Of a DNA stretch of 64,000 nt, positions 31,996 through 42,848 are shown one piece after another. Below the pieces are notes generated by a model, which saw nothing but the letters and a program-made list of their open reading frames with translations, had not been told where the DNA came from and did not search any database. Both the position numbers and the translations under genes were made by a program. Positions within the stretch are counted from its first letter, which is position 1, and each line of letters begins with the position of its first letter. Source of the DNA: Stomoxys calcitrans (Eukaryota; Arthropoda; Insecta; Diptera; Muscidae); assembly GCF_963082655.1 (NCBI RefSeq), contig NC_081553.1, forward strand, positions 47,303,527 through 47,367,526, written 5' to 3'.

Positions 31996-34776
31996 TTGAT
32001 GAGTAACAACGCTTATAGTTCCAAAGCCAGCCTTAACTGTATGATTAAAATAATGGCAAAACAAAAACCTGGTTTACGTGTGGTACACATCAACGCGCAA
32101 AGTCTAAATAACAAAATTGATGAGTTCAGATATGTTTTCTGCAACTCTGGAGTGGACATTATTTGTGTATCTGAGACTTGGTTTCAGCCCACAATATGCG
32201 ACAGTATCTACAATGTCAATGGATACAAACTCTTAAGAGCTGATAGACAGTCGAATGCTGGCGGAGTAGCTATATATATAAAACTTGGATTACGTTTTAC
32301 CCTTAAGCTTCGGTCCAATAATGACTCTAGTATGGAGTATCTTTTTATTGAAGTTAGCATGCAAAATAAGGAAACAATTTTGCTAGGTTGTGTTTATAGG
32401 CCGAACAACCACGTCGATATCGAACCCGTTAGAAATGTTATTGAAAACTTATCACTCTGCTACAATGATATAATCATCGCAGGCGACTTTAACAGCAACT
32501 TGCTACTGGACAACAACATTTCTAACATCATGCAAACACTTGGATTATTCTCCTTTAACACAAGTGTTCCTACTCATTTTACCAACACAAATGCAAGCTT
32601 ATTGGATTTAGTATTCGTTAACAACTATTCTAAAATACTTTTGTACGATCAGCTGTGTGCTCCTGGTTTTTCGAAACACGATCTTTTATTTTTTATCTAT
32701 GATGTGCATGTTAATACCACGCCTACAAGTTACACCTACCGGGATTTTAAAAACATCGATCTCAATCTGGTAAACAGTTGCCTTGATAAAATCAATTGGA
32801 ATTTCATTTATGCACTGAGTAGTGTCGATGACCAACTAACGTTTCTGCAAAACAACCTTCTTTTTCTATATAACTACTGTGTTCCTGTTAAAACCAAGGT
32901 GGTGAATCACAATCAGCAACCCTGGTTTAATAATAATATTAAAATTTTAATCAAACAGAGAGACCTGGCTTATCAAAGATGGCAACGTTTTAAAACATCG
33001 TATCTACATGATATTTTTAAGCATGCCCGGCGTGCAGTTGTAAGAAGCATTAATGCGGCTAAATACGAGTATTACAGCAGGAAGTTTAAATGTGCTGTGG
33101 ACAGCAAATCAAAATGGAAAACTATTCGCGATATCGGTATTGGCACTATGCAATGCAATACAACTAACGTTAATTTAAATCAATTAAATGAGCTATTTAC
33201 AAAAGTGGGTAATTCTAGCACCTCTAACGATTTTTATTCATGTCTCCAGACGGTTCCCATTGAACATGATTTTTCATTTCAATGCGTCAATAGTACTGAT
33301 GTCATGAAAAGTATCACTTCAATTAAGTCCAACGCTGTGGGTACTGATGACGTTAGCCCAATTTTTATTAAACTTTTGATGCCTCAGCTATTACCGTACA
33401 TTACGTATCTAATTAACAGCATAATTACAAAATCCACGTTTCCCCAGAAGTGGAAACAAGCTAAAATAATACCAATACTGAAAGCAAACAACGAATTTAG
33501 ACCAATAGCAATTTTACCTTTTCTATCAAAAGTTTTGGAAAATTTGTTAAGTTCCCAGATAACAGCGTTTCTTGAAAATGAGAAACTGTTGACTGAGCAC
33601 CAGTCTGGGTTCAGGAAAAAAAGAAGCTGCACAACAACTCTTATTGGTGTCGTCGAAGACCTTCGTAAAAAACAGGATAAAAATATGATATCCATGCTCG
33701 TCCTGTTGGACCATAGTAAGGCGTTTGACACAGTAAATCATGATATCTTGTGTTCAAAACTCAATAAGCTGTTTTATTTCTCCGATACCGCTTGCAATCT
33801 TATTGCGTCTTATTTGTCAAATCGTTCCCAGTGTGTTGTCCTAAATGAACAAAAGTCGAACGTATTGGATATATCGCGAGGTGTGCCTCAGGGCTCTATT
33901 CTTGGTCCTTTATTGTTTACCCTATATATAAATGACCTTCCTGACGTCCCTGAGACATGCAGTATACAAATGTATGCGGATGACGTACAACTATATGCTA
34001 GTACAAAAGTCGAAGATATCAATAGCTGTATCTCAAAATTCAATAAAGACTTGCAAGCAATCAGCGAATGGGCATGTACAAATTGTTTAAACATAAATCC
34101 ATCGAAATCTAAACTAATAATTATTGGCAAGACTCCAGCCTCTCAACCCGATATTAACTTAAGAATTTCAGACTCAACTATTCAGCGAGTGGAGTCATCT
34201 AGCAATTTGGGTTTGACTTTTAACACCAAGTTGAATTGGACTAACCACATAAATCGAGCTTCCGGCAAAATTCATGGCATGTTGAGAAACCTATGGAAAT
34301 TACGTACATCGACTCCTCAAGATATTCGCTTATTGCTTGCTAAAACGTATTTAATCCCAACGCTTCTCTATGGATGTGAAGTTTTTGCATGCTGCGGTTA
34401 TAATGACACAAGGACACTTAATGTTGCCTATAATAATATTGCAAGATATGTCTTTAACAAAGGAAGAAGGGAAAGAATTTCGGAGTTTTCATACCAAATT
34501 TTTAATGTCCAATTTGACAACTATCTTAAAATCAAATGTCTATTACAACTGCATAAAATAATTTATACACAAGTACCTCCTTATCTGTACAATCGTTTAC
34601 AGTTCGCAAGATCCAATAGAGGAAAAAAACTAATTCTACCCAGATTTAGAAAACTTTCTTCAGAACGACAATTCTACATAGGCACACCACGTCTTTGGAA
34701 CTCGCTCCCCAATAATATTCAATTGTTAAGCAATGCTTCCGCCTTTAAAACTGAACTTTTTAAATTTTATGCTTGA
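31996..34776 (+). CDS. LINE-d ORF2, endonuclease and reverse transcriptase
   Basis: 926 residues. The APE-type endonuclease (about 27-240) keeps HINAQS (Asn33), SETW (Glu60), GCVYRPN, AGDFN and the final SKHDLLF. The RT (about 440-720) keeps PILKANNEFRPIAILP, SGFRKKRS, LLDHSKAFDTVNHD, SRGVPQGSILGPLLF, MYADDVQLY (catalytic YADD, residues 660-663), and NINPSKSK with LGLTFNTKLNW. The C-terminus has LILPRFRKLSSERQF and a GTPRLWNSLPNNI block. Target-primed reverse transcription is the expected job. ATG at 31996 is the first in frame; starting at residue 2 is equally possible. No inactivating change is visible. Confidence 0.9.
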   Translation: MMSNNAYSSKASLNCMIKIMAKQKPGLRVVHINAQSLNNKIDEFRYVFCNSGVDIICVSETWFQPTICDSIYNVNGYKLLRADRQSNAGGVAIYIKLGLRFTLKLRSNNDSSMEYLFIEVSMQNKETILLGCVYRPNNHVDIEPVRNVIENLSLCYNDIIIAGDFNSNLLLDNNISNIMQTLGLFSFNTSVPTHFTNTNASLLDLVFVNNYSKILLYDQLCAPGFSKHDLLFFIYDVHVNTTPTSYTYRDFKNIDLNLVNSCLDKINWNFIYALSSVDDQLTFLQNNLLFLYNYCVPVKTKVVNHNQQPWFNNNIKILIKQRDLAYQRWQRFKTSYLHDIFKHARRAVVRSINAAKYEYYSRKFKCAVDSKSKWKTIRDIGIGTMQCNTTNVNLNQLNELFTKVGNSSTSNDFYSCLQTVPIEHDFSFQCVNSTDVMKSITSIKSNAVGTDDVSPIFIKLLMPQLLPYITYLINSIITKSTFPQKWKQAKIIPILKANNEFRPIAILPFLSKVLENLLSSQITAFLENEKLLTEHQSGFRKKRSCTTTLIGVVEDLRKKQDKNMISMLVLLDHSKAFDTVNHDILCSKLNKLFYFSDTACNLIASYLSNRSQCVVLNEQKSNVLDISRGVPQGSILGPLLFTLYINDLPDVPETCSIQMYADDVQLYASTKVEDINSCISKFNKDLQAISEWACTNCLNINPSKSKLIIIGKTPASQPDINLRISDSTIQRVESSSNLGLTFNTKLNWTNHINRASGKIHGMLRNLWKLRTSTPQDIRLLLAKTYLIPTLLYGCEVFACCGYNDTRTLNVAYNNIARYVFNKGRRERISEFSYQIFNVQFDNYLKIKCLLQLHKIIYTQVPPYLYNRLQFARSNRGKKLILPRFRKLSSERQFYIGTPRLWNSLPNNIQLLSNASAFKTELFKFYA

Positions 34777-34971
34777 TTTATATAATCGTTTTTCATATTC
34801 AACCTATATAATGTTAATTCTTACCATAATTACTCTATAATTATTCTTTAAGTATCGTTTGCATTTTTTGTGTGTTCACTTTTAATTCTAGTACAGTCAA
34901 TTATAAGATATTTCATCTTGTTGTACTAGTAATGTCAATAAATAAATCAAATCAAATCAAATCAAATCAAA

Positions 34972-35189
34972 GTTAAAGGACAAAGCATTTTTCACCACCG
35001 CATATCGCGAAACCATAACCCAGTCAGTGTGTGGTAGCGCAAAGATTGACAAAAACACATACGTAGGTATAGACATACCATACACACAAAAGAGCATTAA
35101 GAACAAAGGGGGTAAGAGCAACGACTACAGTATTTTGGAAAGAATTATGAATTTAAGGTAAAATTTTTAAAATTTGAAAAATTTTAAGG
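34972..35189. other. Short single-copy spacer
   Basis: Sequence between LINE-d and a satellite B array, with no recognised feature. Confidence 0.3.
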
Positions 35190-35900
35190 ATTTTTTAAAT
35201 GCTATATGCCGATAAAAGACACATTTATTATACGATTTTGCGGAAATTTGGGACAGTGAGTTATGTTAGGCCAGTCGACATCATTCTTCAACTTGGCCTA
35301 GATCGGTCAAGATTTGGATATAGATGCCAAATGGGCCGATCTCTCGATTTAAGGTTTTGGGCCCCTAAAAGACGCCTTTATTGTCCGATTTCGCCGAAAT
35401 TTGGGACAGAGAGTTGGGTTAGATCCTTCGACATCCTTCTTCAATTTGGCACAGATCGGTCCAGATTTCGATATAGCTGCCATATGGGCCGATTTCTCGA
35501 TTTAAGGTTTTGGGCCCCTAAGAGGTGCATTTATTGTCTGATGTCGCCTAAGTTTTGGGACGGTCAGCTGTGTTGGGATCTTCGCCAGCTTTCTGCAATT
35601 TGGCCCACATCGGTCCAGATTTGGATATAGCTGCCATATAGACCGATCTCTCAATTTATGGTTATGGACCCATAAAAGACGCCTTTAGTGTCCGATTTCG
35701 CCGAATTTCAGGACAGTGAGTTGTGCTAGGCTCTTCACCAACTTTCTGCAATTTGGCCCAGATCGGTCCAGATTGGGATATAGCTGCCATATAGACCGAT
35801 CTCTCGATTTAAGGTCTTGGTCCCGTAAAAGGCGCATTTATTGTCTGCTTTAACCAACATTTGGGACAGTGAGTTTAGTTAGACCTTTCGATATCATTTC
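35190..35900 (-). repeat. Satellite B array
   Basis: Four to five units of about 155 bp, the reverse complement of the 17216 array: GATCGGTCCAGATTTGGATA, ATAGCTGCCATATAGACCGA, CTCTCGATTTAAGGTTTTGG, TTTGGGACAGTGAGTTGTG. Confidence 0.8.
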
Positions 35901-36734
35901 GATAAAATTATGTACAACGCTTTACTCGACATCTACCACAATATCTGAGAAGTTTGCTCAAAATCGGTTCAGATTTAGATATAGCTCCCGTTCGATTTTG
36001 AGAAATATTGCATTAAAGTGCCCATTTGTTAACCGATTTTCCCGAAATTTGACAGGAAGGATTTTCATAGGAGTCTTAATATTATTGGTGATTTACATAG
36101 AAATCGGTTCAGATTTACATATAGCTTCCATATATGTTTCTCGCCCTATTTTAATTTCTAAAGTCATAGCAAGCTCATTATTGACAGCACTTTTGCAACA
36201 TTTTGTACAAAGCTTTCCTCAATGACTACCACAATTTTTTCACACCTTGTGACTCTGTAATTGCATTCTTTCTTCTGTCAGTTATCAGCTGTTACTTTTA
36301 GCTTGCTTTAGAAAAAAAGTGTAAAAAAAGTATATTTGATTAAAGTTCTTTCTAAGTTTTATTAAAAATGCATTTACTTTCTTTTAAAAAATCCGCAATT
36401 ACTTTTTGGGCAACCCAGTATATCGACCGATTTTCACTCCGAGATCTACAGCATGCGCATTTATTGACCAATATTGCCAAAATTATGCCCAACACTTTCC
36501 TCGATAACTGCCACAATATTTGAAAAGTTTGCTCGAAATCGGTTCAAATTTAGATATAGCTGTCATATATGTATATCGTCCGATTTTCACTCCAAGAGCC
36601 ACTTCAAGCGCACTTTTTGACTAATATTGGCAAAATTTTGCACAACGCTTTCCTCGACGACTGCCACAATATCTGAGAAGTTGGTTCAAATTTCATTTCG
36701 ACATTGGTTCAAATTTAGATATAGCTCCCATCGT
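35901..36734 (-). mobile_element. DINE-2 internal sequence, interrupted by a MITE
   Basis: Blocks GAAATCGGTTCAGATTTA, GATATAGCTCCC and CACAATATCTGAGAAGTTTG repeat at about 250-bp spacing and match the inside of the DINE-2 at 132-1107. Interrupted at 36228-36417. Confidence 0.65.
36228..36417 (-). mobile_element. Mariner-type MITE, one end lost
   Basis: Same family as 48234-48470 in reverse orientation. The right inverted repeat ends CTTTTTGGGCAACCCA, but about 45 bases including the left repeat are absent. Confidence 0.8.
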
Positions 36735-37568
36735 CCGTCCTTCATTCCGTCCGTCCGTCCGTCCTTCCGTCCGCTCTTCCGTCCTTCCGTCCGTCCTTCC
36801 GTCCGTCCTTCCGTCCGTCCTTCCGTCCGTCCTTCCGTCCGTCCTTCCGTCCGTCCTTCCGTCCGTCCTTCCGTCCGTCCTTCCGTCCGTCCTTCCGTCC
36901 GTCCTTCCGTCCGTCCTTCCGTCCGTCCTTCCGTCCGTCCTTCCGTCCGTCCTTCCGTCCGTCCTTCCGTCCGTCCTTCCGTCCGTCCTTCCGTCCGTCC
37001 TTCCGTCCGTCCTTCCGTCCGTCCTTCCGTCCGTCCTTCCGTCCTTCCGTCCGTCCTTCCGTCCGTCCGTCCTTCCGTCCGTCCTTCCGTCCGTCCGTCC
37101 TTCCGTCCGTCCTTCCGTCCGTCCTTCCGTCCGTCCTTCCGTCCGTCCTTCCGTCCGTCCTTCCGTCCGTCCTTCCGTCCTTCCGTCCGTCCTTCCGTCC
37201 GTCCTTCCGTCCGTCCTTCCGTCCGTCCTTCCGTCCGTCCTTCCGTCCGTCCTTCCGTCCGTCCTTCCGTCCGTCCGTCCTTCCGTCCTTCCGTCCGTCC
37301 TTCCGTCCGTCCTTCCGTCCGTCCTTCCGTCCGTCCTTCCGTCCGTCCTTCCGTCCGTCCTTCCGTCCGTCCTTCCGTCCGTCCTTCCGTCCGTCCTTCC
37401 GTCCGTCCTTCCGTCCGTCCTTCCGTCCGTCCTTCCGTCCGTCCTTCCGTCCGTCCTTCCGTCCGTCCTTCCGTCCGTCCTTCCGTCCGTCCTTCCGTCC
37501 GTCCTTCCGTCCGTCCTTCCGTCCGTCCTTCCGTCCGTCCTTCCGTCCGTCCTTCCGTCCGTCCTTCC
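36735..37568. repeat. (GTCCGTCCTTCC)n minisatellite, about 830 bp
   Basis: About 70 copies of a 12-bp unit with occasional GTCC or TTCC slips. It lies where a DINE normally has its short GTCY microsatellite: the right flank (TCTGTCTGTCGAAAGCACTC) is standard DINE-1. Confidence 0.97.
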
Positions 37569-38563
37569 ACCGTCTGTCTGTCGAAAGCACTCTAACTTGA
37601 AGCTTGAAATTTTGCACAAATACTTCTTATTAGCGTAGGTCTGTTGGGGTTGTAAATGGTCCAAATCTGTCCAAGTTGATAGAGCTGCCATATAAACCCA
37701 TCTTGGGTCTTGACTTCTTGAGCTTCTAGAGAACGCAATTCTTATCCGATTTGGATGAAATTCTGCACATGGGTTTTGGTATCACCTCCAACAATTATGC
37801 TAGGTATGGTTCAAGTCGGTTCATAACCTGATTTAGCTGTCATATAAACCGACCTTGGGTCTTGACTTCTTGAGCTTCTAGAGGGCGCAATTCTTATCTG
37901 ATTTGGCTGAAATCGTTTTGTTATGTCTTCCACCACCTGTGACAAGTATGGTCTAAATCAGTCCATAACCTGATATGCAAATTGCAAATTTTGCCCATGA
38001 ACATTCCACTAAGGAACAGGGACAAACTTCTCACATATCAATGAGTGCAGTCCGATTCAAGTTTAAGCTCAGTGATAAGGGGCCTCCTTTTTATAGCGGA
38101 GTTCGAACGGCGTGCTGCAGTGCGACACCTCTTTGGAGAGAAGTTTTACATGGCATAGTGGCTCACAAATGTGGCCAGCTTTAGGAGGGGGAAAACACAG
38201 CTGAACATTTTTTCTGATGGTCTAGCCAGGATTCGAACCCGGCCGTTTAGCGTCATAGGCGGACATGCTAACCTCTGCGCTACGGTGGCCTCCAACCTGA
38301 TATAGCTGCCATATAAACCGATCTCCCAATATGACTTTCTGAGCCTCTAGAGGGCGCAATTATTACTCGATTTTCCTGAAATTTTGGAGAAGGTGTTTTT
38401 CAATTTCTAACAGCCATGATAAGTACAGTTCATATCAGCCAAAAACTTGATAATGCTCATATATATTTGAAGAAGTCATTCAAAGAACTTGACAAATGCT
38501 ATCCATGGTGAAGGGTGCATAAGGTTCGTCCCATCCGAACTTATCACTCTTTTACTGGTTTTT
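37569..38563 (-). mobile_element. DINE-1 copy with SINE1 insertion
   Basis: From the core flank GTCTGTCTGTCGAAAGC through two satellite A units to the right terminus (ATCCATGGTGAAGGGTGCAT, then a degraded CCGAACTTATCACTC and TTTTACTGG). The GTCC array at its left is its expanded core. Confidence 0.75.
37977..38293 (-). mobile_element. SINE1 with exact 10-bp target duplication
   Basis: Flanked by AACCTGATAT at 37967-37976 and 38294-38303, a piece of satellite A. Full tRNA-like head at the right and tail GCAAATTGCAAATTTTGCCC at the left. Confidence 0.95.
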
Positions 38564-40613
38564 GTATATTTTGTGGAATTTTTTTGTGAGGAAATATATT
38601 TGAAAGCTAAATTCTCTTACATACCATAAGAATTTCTTAATGGACTTCCAAATAGTCTCGCTCTGTCATAATTTCAAATCCTTATACCGTCAGTATGTCC
38701 TGGCAATTTGTGGTATACCCCCACCACAAACAGAAATTTTGTGAATTTCACATTAATTGGGAAGTTTGTTAATTATGCCAACATTTATATTTTCAAAAGG
38801 ACCCAAAACAAGCAATAGACGAGCTGCTACCAACTTAACTTCAATACAGAACAGCTCCGATGGAGGAGGAGGGAGAGAGAGAGAGAGAGAGTAGAGTGAG
38901 GGCAATGATTGTTGTTGGGCCCAATGTCTGCACTCACTAATAAGTTTGTTTTGTAAAGTTCTACACAAACTTAAACCCCAAACGAACACTTAAAATCTCG
39001 ACAGCCACCACCACCACCAGCACCACTACCAACACTGACATAGAGCTTGGAGCCATAAACTGGCAAAACTCTAAATGAGTCTCTACAGCAGCAAGAACAA
39101 CCATATAGCGGCCGTTTCTAGGAAGAGGCAAAAGGCATTCTAGACCTGCCATAGCAAAGTTGCCTCCGCAGTACTCTAATACTCATATACTGTGTGAATG
39201 TGTACATGTGTGAGTGTAGACCCCTCCATTGTTTGAGGGCCCCATCACTTTCGTGTTGTGTTGGTATATCTGTAATTTTGTCAAACAAGCTCATGCGCAC
39301 TGTTGCCCAGTTGGTGACAAGCCAATATAGCCTTAATGACGTTAAAACGATAAATTACGTTTTATTATGTTTTTAAGGTGTTAAGTGCTTATATGATGGT
39401 CGGCCATAATTAGCAATTTGGGGCAATTGCATGAATGGATGGATGGTTGGCTGATACGATGACTCAATGCAGGGTTGCCGGGCAGCGAGGTCGTTGCTGC
39501 GGCCATAGCATTTAATGGCCAAAGGAGAAGGGCGAAGGAGGAGGAGTCACAAACCTATTGTTGGCAAGAATTTATTATTGGAAATGCTATGCCTACACCA
39601 TCACCTAGCCGGGGGCCCACAAAAGGGAGAGACACACATAGCTATTGTTGATGAGGGGCAGCCCAAAAACCCCCTACCGCCCTTGTATTGGTCTAATCAA
39701 ACATCAATTGTAATTGTTCGAGCACAGATAACTCAAAGTGCGTGGCTCTATTGTTCTTTGACTTTCTCCCACCCTTCGCCCCTCTCCTCGAACAACGAAA
39801 CAATGACTTCCGCTGTCACAGCGGAAACGGAAACAATAGCCTGGCATGCTGTGATTTTGGGCAAAATTTGAATATAAATTAATGTTTTAGTGTTAATTGT
39901 TAAACAAATGATAAGGCCTTTGCCATAATGAAAAGTAAACACAACGACTAATAACAAAATAAATATTTGCTCACAGATAACTCTGTATGGCAAACGATGG
40001 CTGGTTTGGATGGTGTCAATGGCAAATTATTGATGTAGAAATTACTATAATGGAAAGATAACAAAAATTAATCGAACAATAGAGGAGGCAGCTATAACAA
40101 AGGCAAAAAAATAATGAATGGGAAATTTGTTTAAATTTAAATTTTAATATCACAACGCATTTATAACCTAAGACCTTGCAAAATAAGGTCAAATCATAGA
40201 GTGGCCAAAATTAATAAACTGGTGAGTTTTTTTTTTTTGCTGTAATACGAACACATTCAGTGATATTTAGAGTTTTGTCAATATTGGTGACGGTGTCAAT
40301 GGGTTATTGCTTAAATAGGTGGGGAGCACATGGAGCAGTCTACGTCGAAAAGGTAGAACTCTGATGTATTTTAACTCGGCTTGCCTTGGAAGACACCTAG
40401 GATGTTAGCCTGTCCGCCAATGATGTGACTTCAAACCCTGGTAAGAACACCAGCGGCAGGTCTCCCATCATACCATTTTTTAAGGCAAGTACATAATGAG
40501 CACATACTAACTGAGAAATATACAGGCGAAGCTAAAATTCGGACAAAAATTACGGAAGATATTCAAATGGTCTGTCAAAAAGACCGATAAAGATTAATGG
40601 AAAGGTATGTAGA
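38564..40613. other. Single-copy intron sequence
   Basis: No exon or repeat family recognised over 2 kb. Contains a GA run (38874-38892) and a CCA-rich patch (39005-39030). A candidate place for slou enhancers by position only. Confidence 0.4.
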
Positions 40614-42284
40614 AAAACAAGTAAAAGCGTGCCAAGTTCGGCCGGGCCGAATCATATATACCCTCCACCATGGATCAGATTTGTCAAGCTCTTGCCACGG
40701 TATCTCTTTTTAGGCAAACAATGGATAAAAGAAAATAATTGCTATGCTATTGGAACAATGTCAAGTTATGGTTCATTTCGGACCATAATTGAACTGAATA
40801 TTGGAGACCATAGTAGAAGTCATTGTGTAAAATTTCAGCCAAAGCTAGTAAGAATTGCGCACTTTAGGGGCTAAAGAACTAAAATAGGGAGATTAGTTAA
40901 CAGGGGAGCTGTATAAGGCTATAAACCGATTCATGCCCTATTCGACACGTATGTTAAATGTCACGAGAGAAGCGGTTGTACAAAATTTCAGCCAAATCGG
41001 ATAAGAATTGCACCCTCTAGAGGCTCAAGAAGTCAAGACCCCAGATAGGTTTATATGGCAGCTATATCGGGTTATGGACCGATTTGCACTATTCTCAGCA
41101 CAGGTGTTGATAGTCATATCAAAACACGTCGTGCAAAATTTCAGCCAAATCGCATAATAATTGCTCCCTCTAGAGGCTCAAGAAGTCAAGATCCCAGATC
41201 GGTTTATATGACAGCTATATTAGGTTATGGAGCGATTTGAAGTATTCTTTGCACAGTTGTTGAAAGTCTCAATTTTTCAAAATTTCAGCCAAATCGGACA
41301 GGAATTGCGCACTTTAGACGCTCAAGAAGTCAAGATCCCAGATCGGTTTATATGACAGCTATATCAGGTTATGGACCGATGTCAACCATACTCAGAACAG
41401 TTGTTGGAAGCCATAAAAAATACCTCGTGCAAAATTTCAGCCAAATCGGATAAGAACTGTGCCCTCTAGCGCCTCAAGAAGTCAAGACCCCAGATCGGAT
41501 TATATGGCAGCTATATCAGGATATGGACCGATTTAAACTATTCTTAGCACAGTTGTTGGAAGTCATAACAAAACACCTCATGCAAAATTTCAGCCAAATC
41601 GGATAAGAATTGTGCCCTCTAGAGGCTCAAGAAGTCAAGACCCCTGATCGGATTATATTGCAGCTATATCAGGATATGGACCGATTTAAATTATTCTTAG
41701 CACAGTTGTTGGAAGTCATAACAAAACACCTCATGCAAACTTTCAGCCCAATCGGATAGGAATTGTGCCCTCTAGCGGCTCAAGAAGTCAAGATCCCAGA
41801 TCGGTTTATATGGCAGCTATGTCAGGTTATGGACCGATTTAAACCATTCTTAATACAGTTGTTGGATATCATAACAAAACACCTCATGCAAACTTTCAGC
41901 TAAATCGGATAATAATAGTGCCCTCTAGCGGCTCAAGAAATCAAAACCCCAGATCAGCTTATATGGCAACTATATCAAAACGTGGACCGATATAGCCCAT
42001 TTACAATTCCAACCGACCTACAATAATAAGAAGTATTTGTGCAAAATTTCAAGCAGCTGGCTTTATCCTTTCGAAAGTTAGCGTGCTTTCGACAGACAGA
42101 CGGACGGACGGACAGACGGACGGACGGATGGACAGACGGACGGACATGGACTTAAAATGTCATGACGATCAAAATCAAGAATATATATACTTTATGGGAT
42201 CTTTGACGAATATTTCGAGGAGTTACAAACGGAATGACGAAATTAGTATACCCAAATCCTATGGTGGAGGGTATAACAAATAGG
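40614..42284 (+). mobile_element. DINE-1, complete, with satellite A units
   Basis: 5' end AAGTAAAAGCGTGCCAAG, hairpin TTCGGCCGGGCCGAA, then TATATACCCTCCACCATGG. Six or seven satellite A units of about 155 bp follow (CAGCTATATCAGGTTATGGA, CAAAATTTCAGCCAAATCGG). The core is a GACAGACGGACGG tract (42094-42150), then ATATATACTTTATGGGATCT, and the 3' end is CTATGGTGGAGGGTATAACA. The 5' CCTCCACCAT and 3' ATGGTGGAGG pair as subterminal inverted repeats. No ORF of its own. Confidence 0.88.
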
Positions 42285-42367
42285 AATATTGGTACTGAGC
42301 CAAACCTTATAACTCGTATTTGCATTGTATTAGACTCTACCAGCAGAAATTTAAATGTAATAATAAG

Positions 42368-42719
42368 TAGGTTAGGTTACGACTCACTCACTTAGACTAT
42401 TTTAGACCGTAGTGATAGCACTGTGGCGGCAGACCAAGTCTGAGCTGGGTATCAAAACCACGATTCCCACACTGGTAATCCGAGCATGTTACCAACACGG
42501 TTAACAACTCGGCTTCCAACTCGGCTACCAACTTGGCTACCAACTCGGCTACCAACTCGGTTAACAACTCGGCTACCAACTCGGCTACCAACTCGAATAC
42601 CAACTCGGCTACCAACTCGGTTAACAACTCGAATACCAACTCGGCTACCAACTCGGTTAACAACTCGGTTAACAACTCGGCTACCAACTCGGCTATCAAC
42701 TCGACTACCAACTCCTACC
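42368..42719 (-). mobile_element. SINE2 with expanded box A minisatellite
   Basis: On the minus strand the SINE2 tail (TAGGTTAGGTTACG in + reading), body and box B (GTGGTTTTGATACCC) are normal. The box A region (42492-42719) is about 19 tandem copies of a 12-bp unit, TAGCCGAGTTGG with variants. The SINE2 head beyond it is missing and a SINE1 fragment follows. Confidence 0.85.
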
Positions 42720-42848
42720 TCACAAATGTCGGCAGAATAGGACAGCATAACCCCAGCTTAAAGTTTTTCTGATTTTAACGTCAGATTTCGAACTAGGCGT
42801 TACGAGTCATAGGCGGACATGCTAACATCTGCGCCAGGGTGGCATAAC
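42720..42848 (-). mobile_element. SINE1 head-side fragment
   Basis: CTCACAAATGTCGGCAGAAT, then the complement of box B (TTCGAACTAGGCG) and box A (CATGCTAACATCTGCGCC), joined directly to the SINE2 minisatellite. Confidence 0.8.

Larger units (their letters stand above)
30600..34971 (+). mobile_element. LINE-d: two-ORF non-LTR retrotransposon with both ORFs open
   Basis: About 4.4 kb: a 5' UTR of roughly 220 bases, ORF1, a 191-base spacer, ORF2 with endonuclease and RT, a 3' UTR and an (AAATC)n tail at 34944-34971. No RNase H domain. The domain order and C-terminal block suggest a CR1/Kiri/Daphne-like lineage, not resolved. The exact 5' end and target duplications were not found by eye. Codon use is AT-rich, unlike the older LINE-a and LINE-b fragments. 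Confidence 0.85.

Noticed and set aside
36627..37691. Long ORFs on both strands (PSVR, TDGR, KDGR repeats)
   Set aside because: They translate the 12-bp GTCCGTCCTTCC array, which has no stop in most frames.
40390..40480. Possible degenerate SINE1 head (GTTAGCCTGTCCGCCAATGA)
   Set aside because: Only a dozen or so bases match with confidence and box B is poor.
42397..42772. ORFs reading LPTRLPTR, TNSATNS and ELVAELV
   Set aside because: Products of the 12-bp box A array.
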